DNA of 10,162 nt, from the NCBI GenBank assembly GCA_029263555.1, contig JAJUFW010000059.1, positions 1 through 10,162 on the forward strand. Reading direction: 5' to 3'. Both the position numbers and the translations under genes were made by a program. Under the pieces are notes generated by a model that had not been told where the DNA came from, ran no database searches, and saw only the letters and a program-made list of their open reading frames with translations. The stretch is from Alphaproteobacteria bacterium. GTDB lineage: Bacteria > Pseudomonadota > Alphaproteobacteria > DSM-16000 > Inquilinaceae. Shown here in pieces: positions 1 through 6,442 of the stretch; positions within the stretch are counted from its first letter, which is position 1, and each line of letters starts with the position of its first letter.

Positions 1-222
1 GCCGGTCACGAAACCGGCGGCGATCCAGAGCGGCAGCACGGTCAGGACGACCGCCCATCCGCCGCCCAGGGCGCGCGGCTCCCGGTGGCTCGACCGTTCG
101 TTCGGGCGGTCGACGAAATTCCGGCGCCGGGCGACGTTCAGAACGATCCAGGTCATGAGCCCCGCGATCGGGATCGCGGTGACCAGCCAGACAGCGGCGC
201 TCAACGGGGATATCGGGGTCAT
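1..222 (-). CDS. WecA/MraY-family undecaprenyl-phosphate sugar-1-phosphate transferase, N-terminal part (runs off left edge)
   Basis: Only the first 74 residues lie in the window; the frame is open to base 1. Residues 8-30 form a hydrophobic first membrane helix. Residues 37-46 read VDRPNERSSH and are followed by a GGG at 53-55. This DxPNxRxxH...GG signature is the cytoplasmic motif after helix 1 in the polyprenyl-phosphate N-acetylhexosamine-1-phosphate transferases (WecA, WbpL, MraY). A second hydrophobic stretch begins near residue 56. Members of this family sit in the inner membrane and transfer a sugar-1-phosphate from a UDP-sugar to undecaprenyl phosphate, the first step of O-antigen or capsule repeat synthesis. 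The ATG at 222-220 has a weak AGGG upstream and a plausible promoter at 262-290. It is transcribed away from asnB. WecA-like is more likely than MraY because of the glycan neighbours, but the sugar specificity cannot be read. Confidence 0.85.
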   Translation of the reverse strand, partial: MTPISPLSAAVWLVTAIPIAGLMTWIVLNVARRRNFVDRPNERSSHREPRALGGGWAVVLTVLPLWIAAGFVTG

Positions 223-584
223 GGCCCTGTGCCGATCGGCCCTTGCTACGTCGATCGCGCACTTACAGCATCGGGCCGGGCGAAATGCAACGGCCTGCCC
301 CGGCGGCCGGGCGATCGTTCCTGTCGCCGGGATGCGGGAACTCTCAGGACCGAAAACGGTTGGTTGAACGCTTCGGGGCAGGGGCGCGGGTTGCGGGCGT
401 CGCGCTCGCCGGCAGGCCGGCGCCCCGGACCGATGCCACGGATTTGCCGGAGATCGGCGTGAGGATCGGACGGTGCGGTTCTCCGGGGGTGGCCGAGGCA
501 GGCTCCGGAAAGCGGTCGCGCCGCCCCGTGAGCATCGCCGCCTTCCGGCCCTTGCCCGGCAACATCAGGGACCATGGCCGCCCC
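223..584. other. Divergent intergenic region between the sugar-phosphate transferase and asnB
   Basis: These 362 bases separate two outward-facing glycan genes. Long open frames cross it on both strands, but none has a family signature and all run on into shadows of the flanking genes, as expected at this G+C. The transferase-side promoter candidate is listed separately. A short hairpin, GCCGG-CAGG-CCGGC, lies at 408-421. An AGGGA at 567-571 is the only Shine-Dalgarno-like stretch before asnB. I see no convincing promoter for asnB, no tRNA and no recognisable riboswitch. Confidence 0.6.
262..290 (-). promoter_or_regulatory. Possible sigma-70-type promoter for the sugar-phosphate transferase
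   Basis: Read on the minus strand, TTGCAT (290-285) is separated by exactly 17 bases from TGTAAG (267-262). These match the -35 and -10 consensus at 3/6 and 4/6 positions. Initiation would fall near 255, giving a leader of about 33 bases before the ATG at 222. The spacing and position are good but the hexamers are weak, so this is a suggestion only. Confidence 0.3.
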
Positions 585-2456
585 ATGTGTGGAATAGCTG
601 GCAAGTTCCGTTTCTCCGGGGATCCGGTCGATCCCGCCGAGATCTCGAGGATGTGCGGCCGGATCGTCCATCGCGGGCCGGATGCCGAGGGCGTGCATGT
701 CGGCCCCTGGATCGGTCTCGGCCAGCGCCGACTCTCGATCATCGATCTCAGCGACCGGGCCAATCCGCCCCTGTCCAACGAGGACGGGACGATCTGGATC
801 GTGCTGAACGGGGAGATCTACAACTACCGGGAACTGCGCGAGGAGCTGATCGGGCGCGGCCACGTCTTCGGGACCGCTTCCGATACGGAGGTCATCGTCC
901 ACGCCTATGAGGAGTTCGGGCCGGACTGCGTCTCCCGCTTTAACGGCATGTTCGCCTTCGCCCTCTGGGACGGACGGCAGCGGCGGCTGTTCGCCGCGCG
1001 GGACCGGTTCGGCGAGAAGCCCTTCTTCTATGCTCCGACCGGCCGGACGCTCGTCTTCGGGTCCCAGCCGAAGACGATCCTGGAGGATCCGGATCTGACC
1101 GCCGAACCGGACTTCGCGGCGATCGACGCCTATCTGACGCTGCAATATGTGCCGAGTCCGGCAAGCGCCTTCGCCGGCATCCGCAAGCTGCCGCCCGGCC
1201 ACATCCTGCTCTGCGGGACGGACGGGCGGCTCCGTATCGAGCCCTACTGGGCGCCGCCGGCGCCGGCCCCGTCGTCGGCCGGGCGGGAGATGCTGCGCCG
1301 GCGGCTCCGCGATCGGCTGGAGGAAGCGGTCGCCTCCCGGATGGTCGCCGACGTGCCGGTCGGCGCGTTCCTCAGCGGCGGGATCGATTCCGCCACCGTC
1401 GTCGCCCTGATGGCCCGGTACAGCAGCGCTCCGGTCAAGACCTTCTCGATCGGCTTCGGCGAGCCCGGGTTCAACGAGCTGCCTTTCGCCGCGATGGTGG
1501 CGCGGCGCTACGGTACCGACCATCGGGAACTGGTGGTCGAACCGGGCGACGGTGCCCTCGTGACTGAGCTCGTGCGCCACTACAACGAACCCTTCGCCGA
1601 TTCCTCCGCGCTTCCGACCTACTACGTCTCGGCGCTGGCGCGGTCGGAGGTGACCGTGGCGCTGAGCGGCGACGGTGGCGACGAGAGCTTCGGCGGGTAT
1701 GAACGGTACGGGCGCGTCCGGGCCTGGCAGGCCGTGGACAGGGTGCCCGCCGCGATCCGCAGGGCCGGGGCGGGCGCCGTCCGGGCCCTTGCCGAGGCGC
1801 TTCCCGATCCGAATCTCGGGGCCCGGATGGAACGCGCGGCGACGATGGTCGAAGCCGACCTGCCCGAGCGTTACCGGCTGCAGTTCTCGACCTTCAAGCC
1901 GCAGGAGAAGCGGGCGCTCTATACCCCGGAATTCAGGTCGAAGCTGGCGGAGCCGGGGGCGGCGGGGGACCTCTTCCTGGCCGCGAACGACGACCCCCTG
2001 GCCTGGATGACGCGCCACGACCAGCGCCACTATCTGCCCGACTGCCTGATGGTCAAGGCGGACATCGCCTCGATGGCGCACAGCCTGGAACTCCGCGCGC
2101 CGCTCCTGGACCACCGGCTGGTCGAATTCGCGGCCACGATCCCGAGCGGTCTCAAGCGCAACGGGCATGAGGGCAAGCTGATCCTCAAGGAAGCGGTCGC
2201 CGACCTCCTGCCGCCGGCGCTTCTCGATCGGCCGAAGACCGGGTTCGGGATTCCCTTGGCCCATTGGCTCAGGACCTCCTGGTCCGATCTCCTGCGCGCG
2301 ACCCTGTGCGACGACCGGGCAGCCCGAAGGGGGATCTTCGACCCGCAGCGGCTTGCCCTGATGGTGGACCAGCATCTTGCCGGCAGCCGCGACTGGAGCA
2401 ACCGGCTCTGGGCGGCGCTGATGCTCGAGCTGTGGTTCCGCGAGTTCATCGACTGA
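585..2456 (+). CDS. asnB: Glutamine-hydrolysing asparagine synthase-type amidotransferase in a glycan locus
   Basis: The 623-residue protein has the two-domain layout of AsnB. Residues 1-215 are a class II glutaminase. Cys2, freed when the initiator Met is removed, is the nucleophile, which fixes the start at 585. Arg49, Asn75, Glu77 and Asp100 match the glutamine-binding residues of E. coli AsnB. Residues 235-600 are the synthetase: SGGIDS at 264-269 is the ATP-pyrophosphatase loop, SGDGGDE at 361-367 follows, and a DRPKTGFGIPL segment lies in the C-terminal third. The chemistry is ATP-dependent carboxyl amidation using ammonia from glutamine. AGGGA at 567-571 is a rather distant ribosome site. 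The stop overlaps the flippase start by one base (TGATG). Because it heads a polysaccharide operon, I infer that it amidates a uronic acid or another carboxylated glycan precursor; plain asparagine synthesis cannot be excluded. Confidence 0.93.
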   Translation: MCGIAGKFRFSGDPVDPAEISRMCGRIVHRGPDAEGVHVGPWIGLGQRRLSIIDLSDRANPPLSNEDGTIWIVLNGEIYNYRELREELIGRGHVFGTASDTEVIVHAYEEFGPDCVSRFNGMFAFALWDGRQRRLFAARDRFGEKPFFYAPTGRTLVFGSQPKTILEDPDLTAEPDFAAIDAYLTLQYVPSPASAFAGIRKLPPGHILLCGTDGRLRIEPYWAPPAPAPSSAGREMLRRRLRDRLEEAVASRMVADVPVGAFLSGGIDSATVVALMARYSSAPVKTFSIGFGEPGFNELPFAAMVARRYGTDHRELVVEPGDGALVTELVRHYNEPFADSSALPTYYVSALARSEVTVALSGDGGDESFGGYERYGRVRAWQAVDRVPAAIRRAGAGAVRALAEALPDPNLGARMERAATMVEADLPERYRLQFSTFKPQEKRALYTPEFRSKLAEPGAAGDLFLAANDDPLAWMTRHDQRHYLPDCLMVKADIASMAHSLELRAPLLDHRLVEFAATIPSGLKRNGHEGKLILKEAVADLLPPALLDRPKTGFGIPLAHWLRTSWSDLLRATLCDDRAARRGIFDPQRLALMVDQHLAGSRDWSNRLWAALMLELWFREFID

Positions 2457-3790
2457 TGACGAGACCGCGCTTAGCCTCCCTTGCCGGGAACGACTGGGCG
2501 AAGCCTCCGGCATCGCCCGGCGCGCTTCATCTCCGGTTCCTGCGCGGCGTCACCTGGAACGTCGTCGGCGCCCTTTTCATGCAGGGCAGCGTCTTCCTGT
2601 CGAACGTCGCCATCGCCAACATCGTAGGCCAGAAGGGCTTCGGCGCCGTCAGCATCATCTACAGCGCGCTCCTGATGGTCATGAACGTGGCGCAGATCGC
2701 GACCGGCGTGACCGCGACGAAATATGTCGCGGAGTTCCGCAATTCCGACAAGGCGCGGGCCGGGCGGATCGTCGGCCTGTGCTCGATCCTGTCCTGGACC
2801 GCCGGCGCCGTTTCCACCCTGCTGGTCGCCCTGGGCACGCCCGTTGCTACGGCGATCCTGGGCGATCCGGCGCTCGCGGCGCTGCTGCCGCTCGGCGCCG
2901 TCTTCATCCTGTTCTCGGTCGCGAACGGGTTCCAGGTCGGGGCGCTGGCCGGGCTCGAGGCCTATGACGTGATCGCCAGGTTCGGCATCGTCCAGGGCGT
3001 CCTTCATTTGCTCATCTGCGTGGCCGGGGCATGGACCGGCGGCGTCGAAGGCGCGATCCTCGGCATCGTCGTCAGCAGCTTCGTCCGCTGGGCGCTGTTC
3101 GCCTTTGGCCTTTCCCGGGAGCTGCGGCGCCACGGGATCGTCGTCTCGTTCAGGGGCGCGGCGGCGGAATGGCGTGAGATCTACCGCTTCGTTCTTCCCG
3201 GCGCGCTCGGACTGCTCCTCTATCCGGCCGTCTGGGGAACGAATGCCCTTCTGGTCCGGGAGCCCTCGGGGCTGGAGCAGATGGCGCTGTTCGCGGCGGC
3301 GCTGAACTTCAAGACCATCGTCCTGTTCCTGCCCCAGCTTTTCAACAAGGTCGGCATGGCCGTGCTGACCAACCAGAAGGGGGTCGGCAACGCGACGGAC
3401 TATCATCGCGCCTTCCGTCTGAACGTGGCGGTCTGCGCCGTCGGCAGCGCCCTGGCCGCGATTCCGATCGCGATCCTGGGCCGCTGGCTGCTCGCGCTTT
3501 TCGGCGAAGGGTTCGAGCAGGGGCATGTGGTGCTCGCCGTGCTCATGGCCGGGGCCGTGATCGAGGCCGTGGCCACGGCCGTCTATCAGCCCGTCCAATC
3601 CCAGGGGCGGATGTGGCTTTCCTTTTTCTGGATCGTGCTGCCGCGGGACCTCACCATGGTCGTGCTGGCATTCCTCCTGATTCCGAATTTCGGCGCGCTC
3701 GGGCTTGCCTTCGCCCATGCGGGCATGGCCACGGTCGCCTTGTCCGTGACCCTTGCCCTGGTCTTCACCTTGCGGCTGCACCGCCTGTGA
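2456..3790 (+). CDS. Polysaccharide flippase of the Wzx/MATE-like (MOP) superfamily
   Basis: The 444-residue protein is mostly hydrophobic, with about twelve predicted membrane helices near residues 31-54, 62-86, 104-130, 138-157, 176-195, 197-219, 242-266, 275-296, 320-345, 356-378, 388-410 and 413-438. Two sets of six helices and the opening segment (VTWNVVGALFMQGSVF followed by a GxKGFGAVSIIYS stretch) are typical of oligosaccharide flippases, which move undecaprenyl-diphosphate-linked repeat units to the periplasmic face. The length fits the family. The ATG at 2456 shares its first base with the asnB stop, indicating translational coupling. About 30 polar residues precede helix 1, so a later start is possible, but no internal ATG is better placed. 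A WecA-like enzyme, a glycosyltransferase and tailoring genes beside it support Wzx-type export. No ligase or polymerase is seen in the window. Confidence 0.88.
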   Translation: MTRPRLASLAGNDWAKPPASPGALHLRFLRGVTWNVVGALFMQGSVFLSNVAIANIVGQKGFGAVSIIYSALLMVMNVAQIATGVTATKYVAEFRNSDKARAGRIVGLCSILSWTAGAVSTLLVALGTPVATAILGDPALAALLPLGAVFILFSVANGFQVGALAGLEAYDVIARFGIVQGVLHLLICVAGAWTGGVEGAILGIVVSSFVRWALFAFGLSRELRRHGIVVSFRGAAAEWREIYRFVLPGALGLLLYPAVWGTNALLVREPSGLEQMALFAAALNFKTIVLFLPQLFNKVGMAVLTNQKGVGNATDYHRAFRLNVAVCAVGSALAAIPIAILGRWLLALFGEGFEQGHVVLAVLMAGAVIEAVATAVYQPVQSQGRMWLSFFWIVLPRDLTMVVLAFLLIPNFGALGLAFAHAGMATVALSVTLALVFTLRLHRL

Positions 3791-3825
3791 CGGGGGTCGC
3801 GGCCGGAACCGGAGACGCCACTTCC

Positions 3826-4770
3826 ATGCATCTTCCCGCGATCCTGAAGGGCACCGCCAGTTTCGTGCTGCCGGGTTCGGTCTACAGCCGACACACCGGC
3901 GGGTCGGATTCGGCGCGCTACTGCTATTCGGTGTTCCTGAGGCATCTCTCGATCCTGGGCCGGCTGGGGCTCGACACGCCGCTCTCGTCCGTGGCCGAAC
4001 TGGGGCCCGGGGACTCGCTCGGCATCGGCATTGCCGCCGTGGTCGCGGGGGCAGAGCGTTACCGCGCCTTCGACGTCAAGGCGTTTGCCGCGAACGACCG
4101 CAACCTCGCCGTCTTCGACGAGCTGACGGCGCTGTTCCGGGACCGCGCGCCGATCCCTTCCGAATCGGAATTTCCGGAAATCAAGCCCCCGCTCGACGCC
4201 CATGACTTTCCCTCCGATCTTCTGAACCACGCCCGGCTCGAAGCCGCGCTCTTGCCCGGCCGGATCGAGCGGCTGCGGCGGGAGATCGCCGCCATCGGGA
4301 CGCCGGGGGAGGGCTGCGTCAGCTATGCCGCGCCCTGGCATGATGACGACCGGATCGCCGCCGGCAGCGTCGACTGGATCCTCTCCCAGGCGGTGATGGA
4401 GCATGTCGACGATCTTGAGGGCACCTATGCCGCCTGCTGGCGCTGGCTCCGGCCGGGCGGGGTGATGTCCCACCAGATCGACTTCAAGAGCCATGGCACG
4501 GCGCCCCAGTGGAACGGGCACTGGGCCTTTTCCGATTTCGCCTGGCGGCTGGTGCGGGGCGCGCGCCCCTATCTGATCAACCGCCAGCCCCATTCGGTCC
4601 ACGTGGACCTGATGATGCGGGCGGGGTTCGAGATCCTCTGCGACCGGACGTTCCGCAGTTCGGGCGGCCTGCCGCGCGAACGGCTGGCCGGCCGCTACCG
4701 ATCGCTGTCGGACGACGATCTGGCGACGTCCGGCGCCTTCATCGTCGCCCGCAAGCCGCTGGCCGCTTGA
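3826..4770 (+). CDS. Class I SAM-dependent methyltransferase associated with the glycan locus
   Basis: The 314-residue protein has a Rossmann-type methyltransferase core. VAELGPGDS at 56-64 is the glycine-rich SAM-binding loop, Asp83 in AFDVK is the likely ribose-binding acidic residue, DWILSQAVMEHV at 183-194 is the motif around strand 4, and LRPGGVMSHQID at 208-219 is motif III. About 100 residues separate Asp83 from Asp183, far more than the usual 40-50, so an inserted helical segment (about 95-165) probably shapes the substrate pocket. The ATG at 3826 has GGAG at 3811-3814. An in-frame GTG at 3787 forms a GTGA overlap with the flippase stop and would add 13 residues, so the start is uncertain. 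Position between flippase and glycosyltransferase suggests methylation of a sugar or of a glycan end. The acceptor is unknown. Confidence 0.82.
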   Translation: MHLPAILKGTASFVLPGSVYSRHTGGSDSARYCYSVFLRHLSILGRLGLDTPLSSVAELGPGDSLGIGIAAVVAGAERYRAFDVKAFAANDRNLAVFDELTALFRDRAPIPSESEFPEIKPPLDAHDFPSDLLNHARLEAALLPGRIERLRREIAAIGTPGEGCVSYAAPWHDDDRIAAGSVDWILSQAVMEHVDDLEGTYAACWRWLRPGGVMSHQIDFKSHGTAPQWNGHWAFSDFAWRLVRGARPYLINRQPHSVHVDLMMRAGFEILCDRTFRSSGGLPRERLAGRYRSLSDDDLATSGAFIVARKPLAA

Positions 4771-4798
4771 GCCTGGCGGGTCGAACGAAGCCGGTCGC

Positions 4799-5890
4799 AT
4801 GCGCATCCTCAATTGCATCCCGGCACTGGTCGGAGGCGGGGCGGAAACCCAGCTCGCCTATCTCTCGGCCGCACTCGCCTCCCGGGGGCACGAGGTCCAT
4901 GTCGCGTTCTGGGACCGGTCCCCGGTTCCGGAGCGGTATCGGGAAGCGGGGGTCCATCTGCACCCGTTCCATACCGAAAGCCTCTACGATCCCCGCCAGG
5001 TTTTCCGGCTTGTCGGGGCCATCCGCAGGATCCGGCCCGACATCGTGCAGAGCTGGCTCCTGCAGATGGACGTGGTGGCGGGGCTGGCGGCCCGGATTGC
5101 GGGCGTCCCCTGGGTGCTTCGGGAGCCGACCTCGGCGCTGGCCTGGCAGGGCGGGGCGAAGCCGGCTTTGCGCGCCCGGATCGCGCGGGGTGCCGCCGCC
5201 GTCGTCTCGAATTCCGCCGGCGGCGACGAATACTGGCGCACCCGCTTGCCGCCGGAGCGGCGTCGCATCATTCCGAACGGCATCCCCGTCGACGAGATCG
5301 AGCGGGCGAGCCTTGCGGACTCGGAGGGGCTGGACCTTCCCTCCGTCGTGCCGCTGATCCTCTATGCGGGACGATTCGTCGCCGCCAAGAATCCGGCGGT
5401 CATGGCGGACGCCCTGATCCGGCTCTCGCGCCGCCGGTCCTTCGTCGCCGCCCTGTGCGGGGACGGCCCCGAGCGGGTCTCCGTCGAGCAGCGGGTCCGG
5501 GAAGCCGGCCTTTCCCGGCAGATCCTGCTCCCCGGCGTGGTCCGCCCGGTCTGGCCCCTGATGCGGCGGGCCCGGCTTTTCCTCTCGCTCAGCCGTTTCG
5601 AAGGCCAGCCGAACGCCGTACTGGAGGCCATGGCCTGCGGCTGCCCGGTCATGGTCTCCGACATACCGGCGCATCGCGCCTTCCTGGACGACGGCACCGC
5701 CTTCCTGGTCGGGCATGAGGACCCGGAAGCGGTGGCCGAACAGCTTGATCGGGTACTTGCCGATCCGGGGGCGCTGGATCGTCGGGCGGCGGCCGGGCAG
5801 GCGCGGGTCCGGGACTTCTCCGTGGACCGGATGGCGCTCTCATACGAGGAGCTCTACCGGCGGATCCTCAAGGAAAGCCGACGGTCCTGA
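4799..5890 (+). CDS. GT4-family (GT-B fold) glycosyltransferase
   Basis: The 363-residue protein is a retaining GT-B glycosyltransferase. The N-terminal acceptor half carries the glycine-rich loop GGGAETQ at 12-18, common in this family. After the linker come PNGIPVDEI at 159-167, the donor-domain strand AGRFVAAKNP at 190-199 with probable phosphate contacts Arg192 and Lys197, and the E-x7-E motif with Glu268 and Glu276 (FEGQPNAVLE). The last helix crosses back over the N domain, as expected. It acts at the cytoplasmic face of the inner membrane, adding a sugar from a nucleotide-sugar to the growing lipid-linked oligosaccharide. The ATG lies 28 bases after the methyltransferase stop; the ribosome site is weak. 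It is the last gene of the plus-strand operon and converges on the VOC gene. Donor and acceptor cannot be predicted. Confidence 0.9.
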   Translation: MRILNCIPALVGGGAETQLAYLSAALASRGHEVHVAFWDRSPVPERYREAGVHLHPFHTESLYDPRQVFRLVGAIRRIRPDIVQSWLLQMDVVAGLAARIAGVPWVLREPTSALAWQGGAKPALRARIARGAAAVVSNSAGGDEYWRTRLPPERRRIIPNGIPVDEIERASLADSEGLDLPSVVPLILYAGRFVAAKNPAVMADALIRLSRRRSFVAALCGDGPERVSVEQRVREAGLSRQILLPGVVRPVWPLMRRARLFLSLSRFEGQPNAVLEAMACGCPVMVSDIPAHRAFLDDGTAFLVGHEDPEAVAEQLDRVLADPGALDRRAAAGQARVRDFSVDRMALSYEELYRRILKESRRS

Positions 5891-5896
5891 CCCGTC

Positions 5897-5921
5897 GTCC
5901 GACACCGGTCACCGGTCGGAC
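5897..5921. terminator. Possible bidirectional hairpin between convergent glycosyltransferase and VOC genes
   Basis: GTCCGA-CA-CCGG, loop TCA, then CCGGTCGGAC folds into a ten-pair stem with a two-base bulge. It lies seven bases past the glycosyltransferase stop and contains the VOC stop codon (5909-5911). No T-run follows on either strand, so a standard intrinsic terminator is not shown. Its place at a convergent junction only 18 bases long is the main argument. Confidence 0.35.
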
Positions 5922-6262
5922 CAGACGGCGAGTTCGTAGCCTTCGGGATCGGCGAAATGGAAGCGGCGGCCGCCGGGGAAGGAGAAGATCGGCTTCACGA
6001 TGCGTCCGCCCGCGGCCTCCACGCGGTCGCGGACGGATTCGAGGTCGTCGGCATAAAGGATGACGAGCGGGCCGTCCGGCCTTCCGGTTCCGCCGCCCGC
6101 GAAACCGCCGGTCAACCGGCCGTCCGAGAACTCGCAATAGGCGGGGCCGTAGTCCTTGAACGTCCAGCCGAAGGCGGTTCCATAGAAGCGCTTCGCGCGA
6201 TCGATGTCCTCGACCTGGAATTCGACATAGTCGATCGCGCAGTTCCTGTCCGTGGCGGGCAT
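5909..6262 (-). CDS. VOC (glyoxalase/bleomycin-resistance fold) family protein
   Basis: This 117-residue protein is a single-domain member of the vicinal oxygen chelate superfamily. It has two beta-alpha-beta-beta-beta halves: DYVEFQVEDIDRAKRFYGTAFGW at 11-33 is the usual first module and RFHFADPEGYELAVW at 100-114 the usual last. Glu14 and Glu110 sit at two classical metal-ligand positions. The length is typical for this group, which includes many uncharacterised enzymes acting on small molecules in the cytosol. The ATG at 6262 is preferred because GGAG lies eight bases before it. An in-frame ATG at 6283 would add seven residues but has no ribosome site. The open frame continues far upstream, but that part is antisense to the dipeptidase. 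The substrate is unknown. Confidence 0.85.
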   Translation of the reverse strand: MPATDRNCAIDYVEFQVEDIDRAKRFYGTAFGWTFKDYGPAYCEFSDGRLTGGFAGGGTGRPDGPLVILYADDLESVRDRVEAAGGRIVKPIFSFPGGRRFHFADPEGYELAVWSDR

Positions 6263-6379
6263 GGGAGAGGCTCCGTTGAGCATGGGTGGATGCATGCCGA
6301 TTCTGCCCCATCGGCCGACGGGATGCTTGAACGAAACGGCCATGGGCGTCGCGGCGGACCTTCTGCGCGCCGCCGCCGG

Positions 6380-6409
6380 TTTCCTCCGTACCCCGATCTG
6401 CTCTAGGAT
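6380..6409 (+). promoter_or_regulatory. Weak promoter candidate for the M20 dipeptidase
   Basis: TAGGAT at 6404-6409 matches the -10 consensus at 4/6 positions. TTTCCT at 6380-6385 is a poor (3/6) -35 with an 18-base spacer. Initiation near 6416 would give a short leader of about 27 bases before the GTG at 6443. The candidate gains some interest from the dyad that flanks it. Confidence 0.22.
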
Positions 6410-6431
6410 CGGCCCACCGAACAGATCAGGG
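6391..6431. repeat. Inverted repeat (dyad) flanking the dipeptidase -10 candidate
   Basis: CCCCGATCTG (6391-6400) and CAGATCAGGG (6422-6431) are reverse complements at nine of ten positions, separated by 21 bases. The arm centres are 31 bp apart, close to three helical turns, and the -10 candidate lies between them. The right arm runs into the GGGA of the ribosome site (6429-6432). It could be an operator or, if transcription starts further upstream, an RNA stem covering the ribosome site. Confidence 0.5.
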
Positions 6432-6442
6432 ACGCTTTGCCC

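Noticed and set aside
329..375. Possible glycine riboswitch (AACTCTCAGGACCGAAAACGG resembles the aptamer 3' part)
   Set aside because: The required upstream GGAGAG partner and the GCCGAAGGGG core are absent, and asnB is not a glycine-pathway gene.
85..462. A 125-codon plus-strand frame near the left edge
   Set aside because: Its first part is antisense to the WecA/MraY-like gene, whose motif is clear, and the rest has no signature or ribosome site.
243..584. An N-terminal extension of asnB upstream of 585
   Set aside because: The frame is open, but the catalytic Cys must follow the initiator Met directly; the upstream translation is non-conserved in appearance and rich in Arg/Pro/Gly.
246..2513. 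A 755-codon open frame on the minus strand opposite asnB
   Set aside because: It is the antisense shadow of a high-G+C gene with strong third-position G/C. The translation is low-complexity, rich in Arg/Pro/Gly, with no family signature, while the opposite strand encodes an intact AsnB.
3586..4818. A 410-codon minus-strand frame opposite the methyltransferase
   Set aside because: Shadow frame: the plus strand has a complete methyltransferase motif set and this translation has none.
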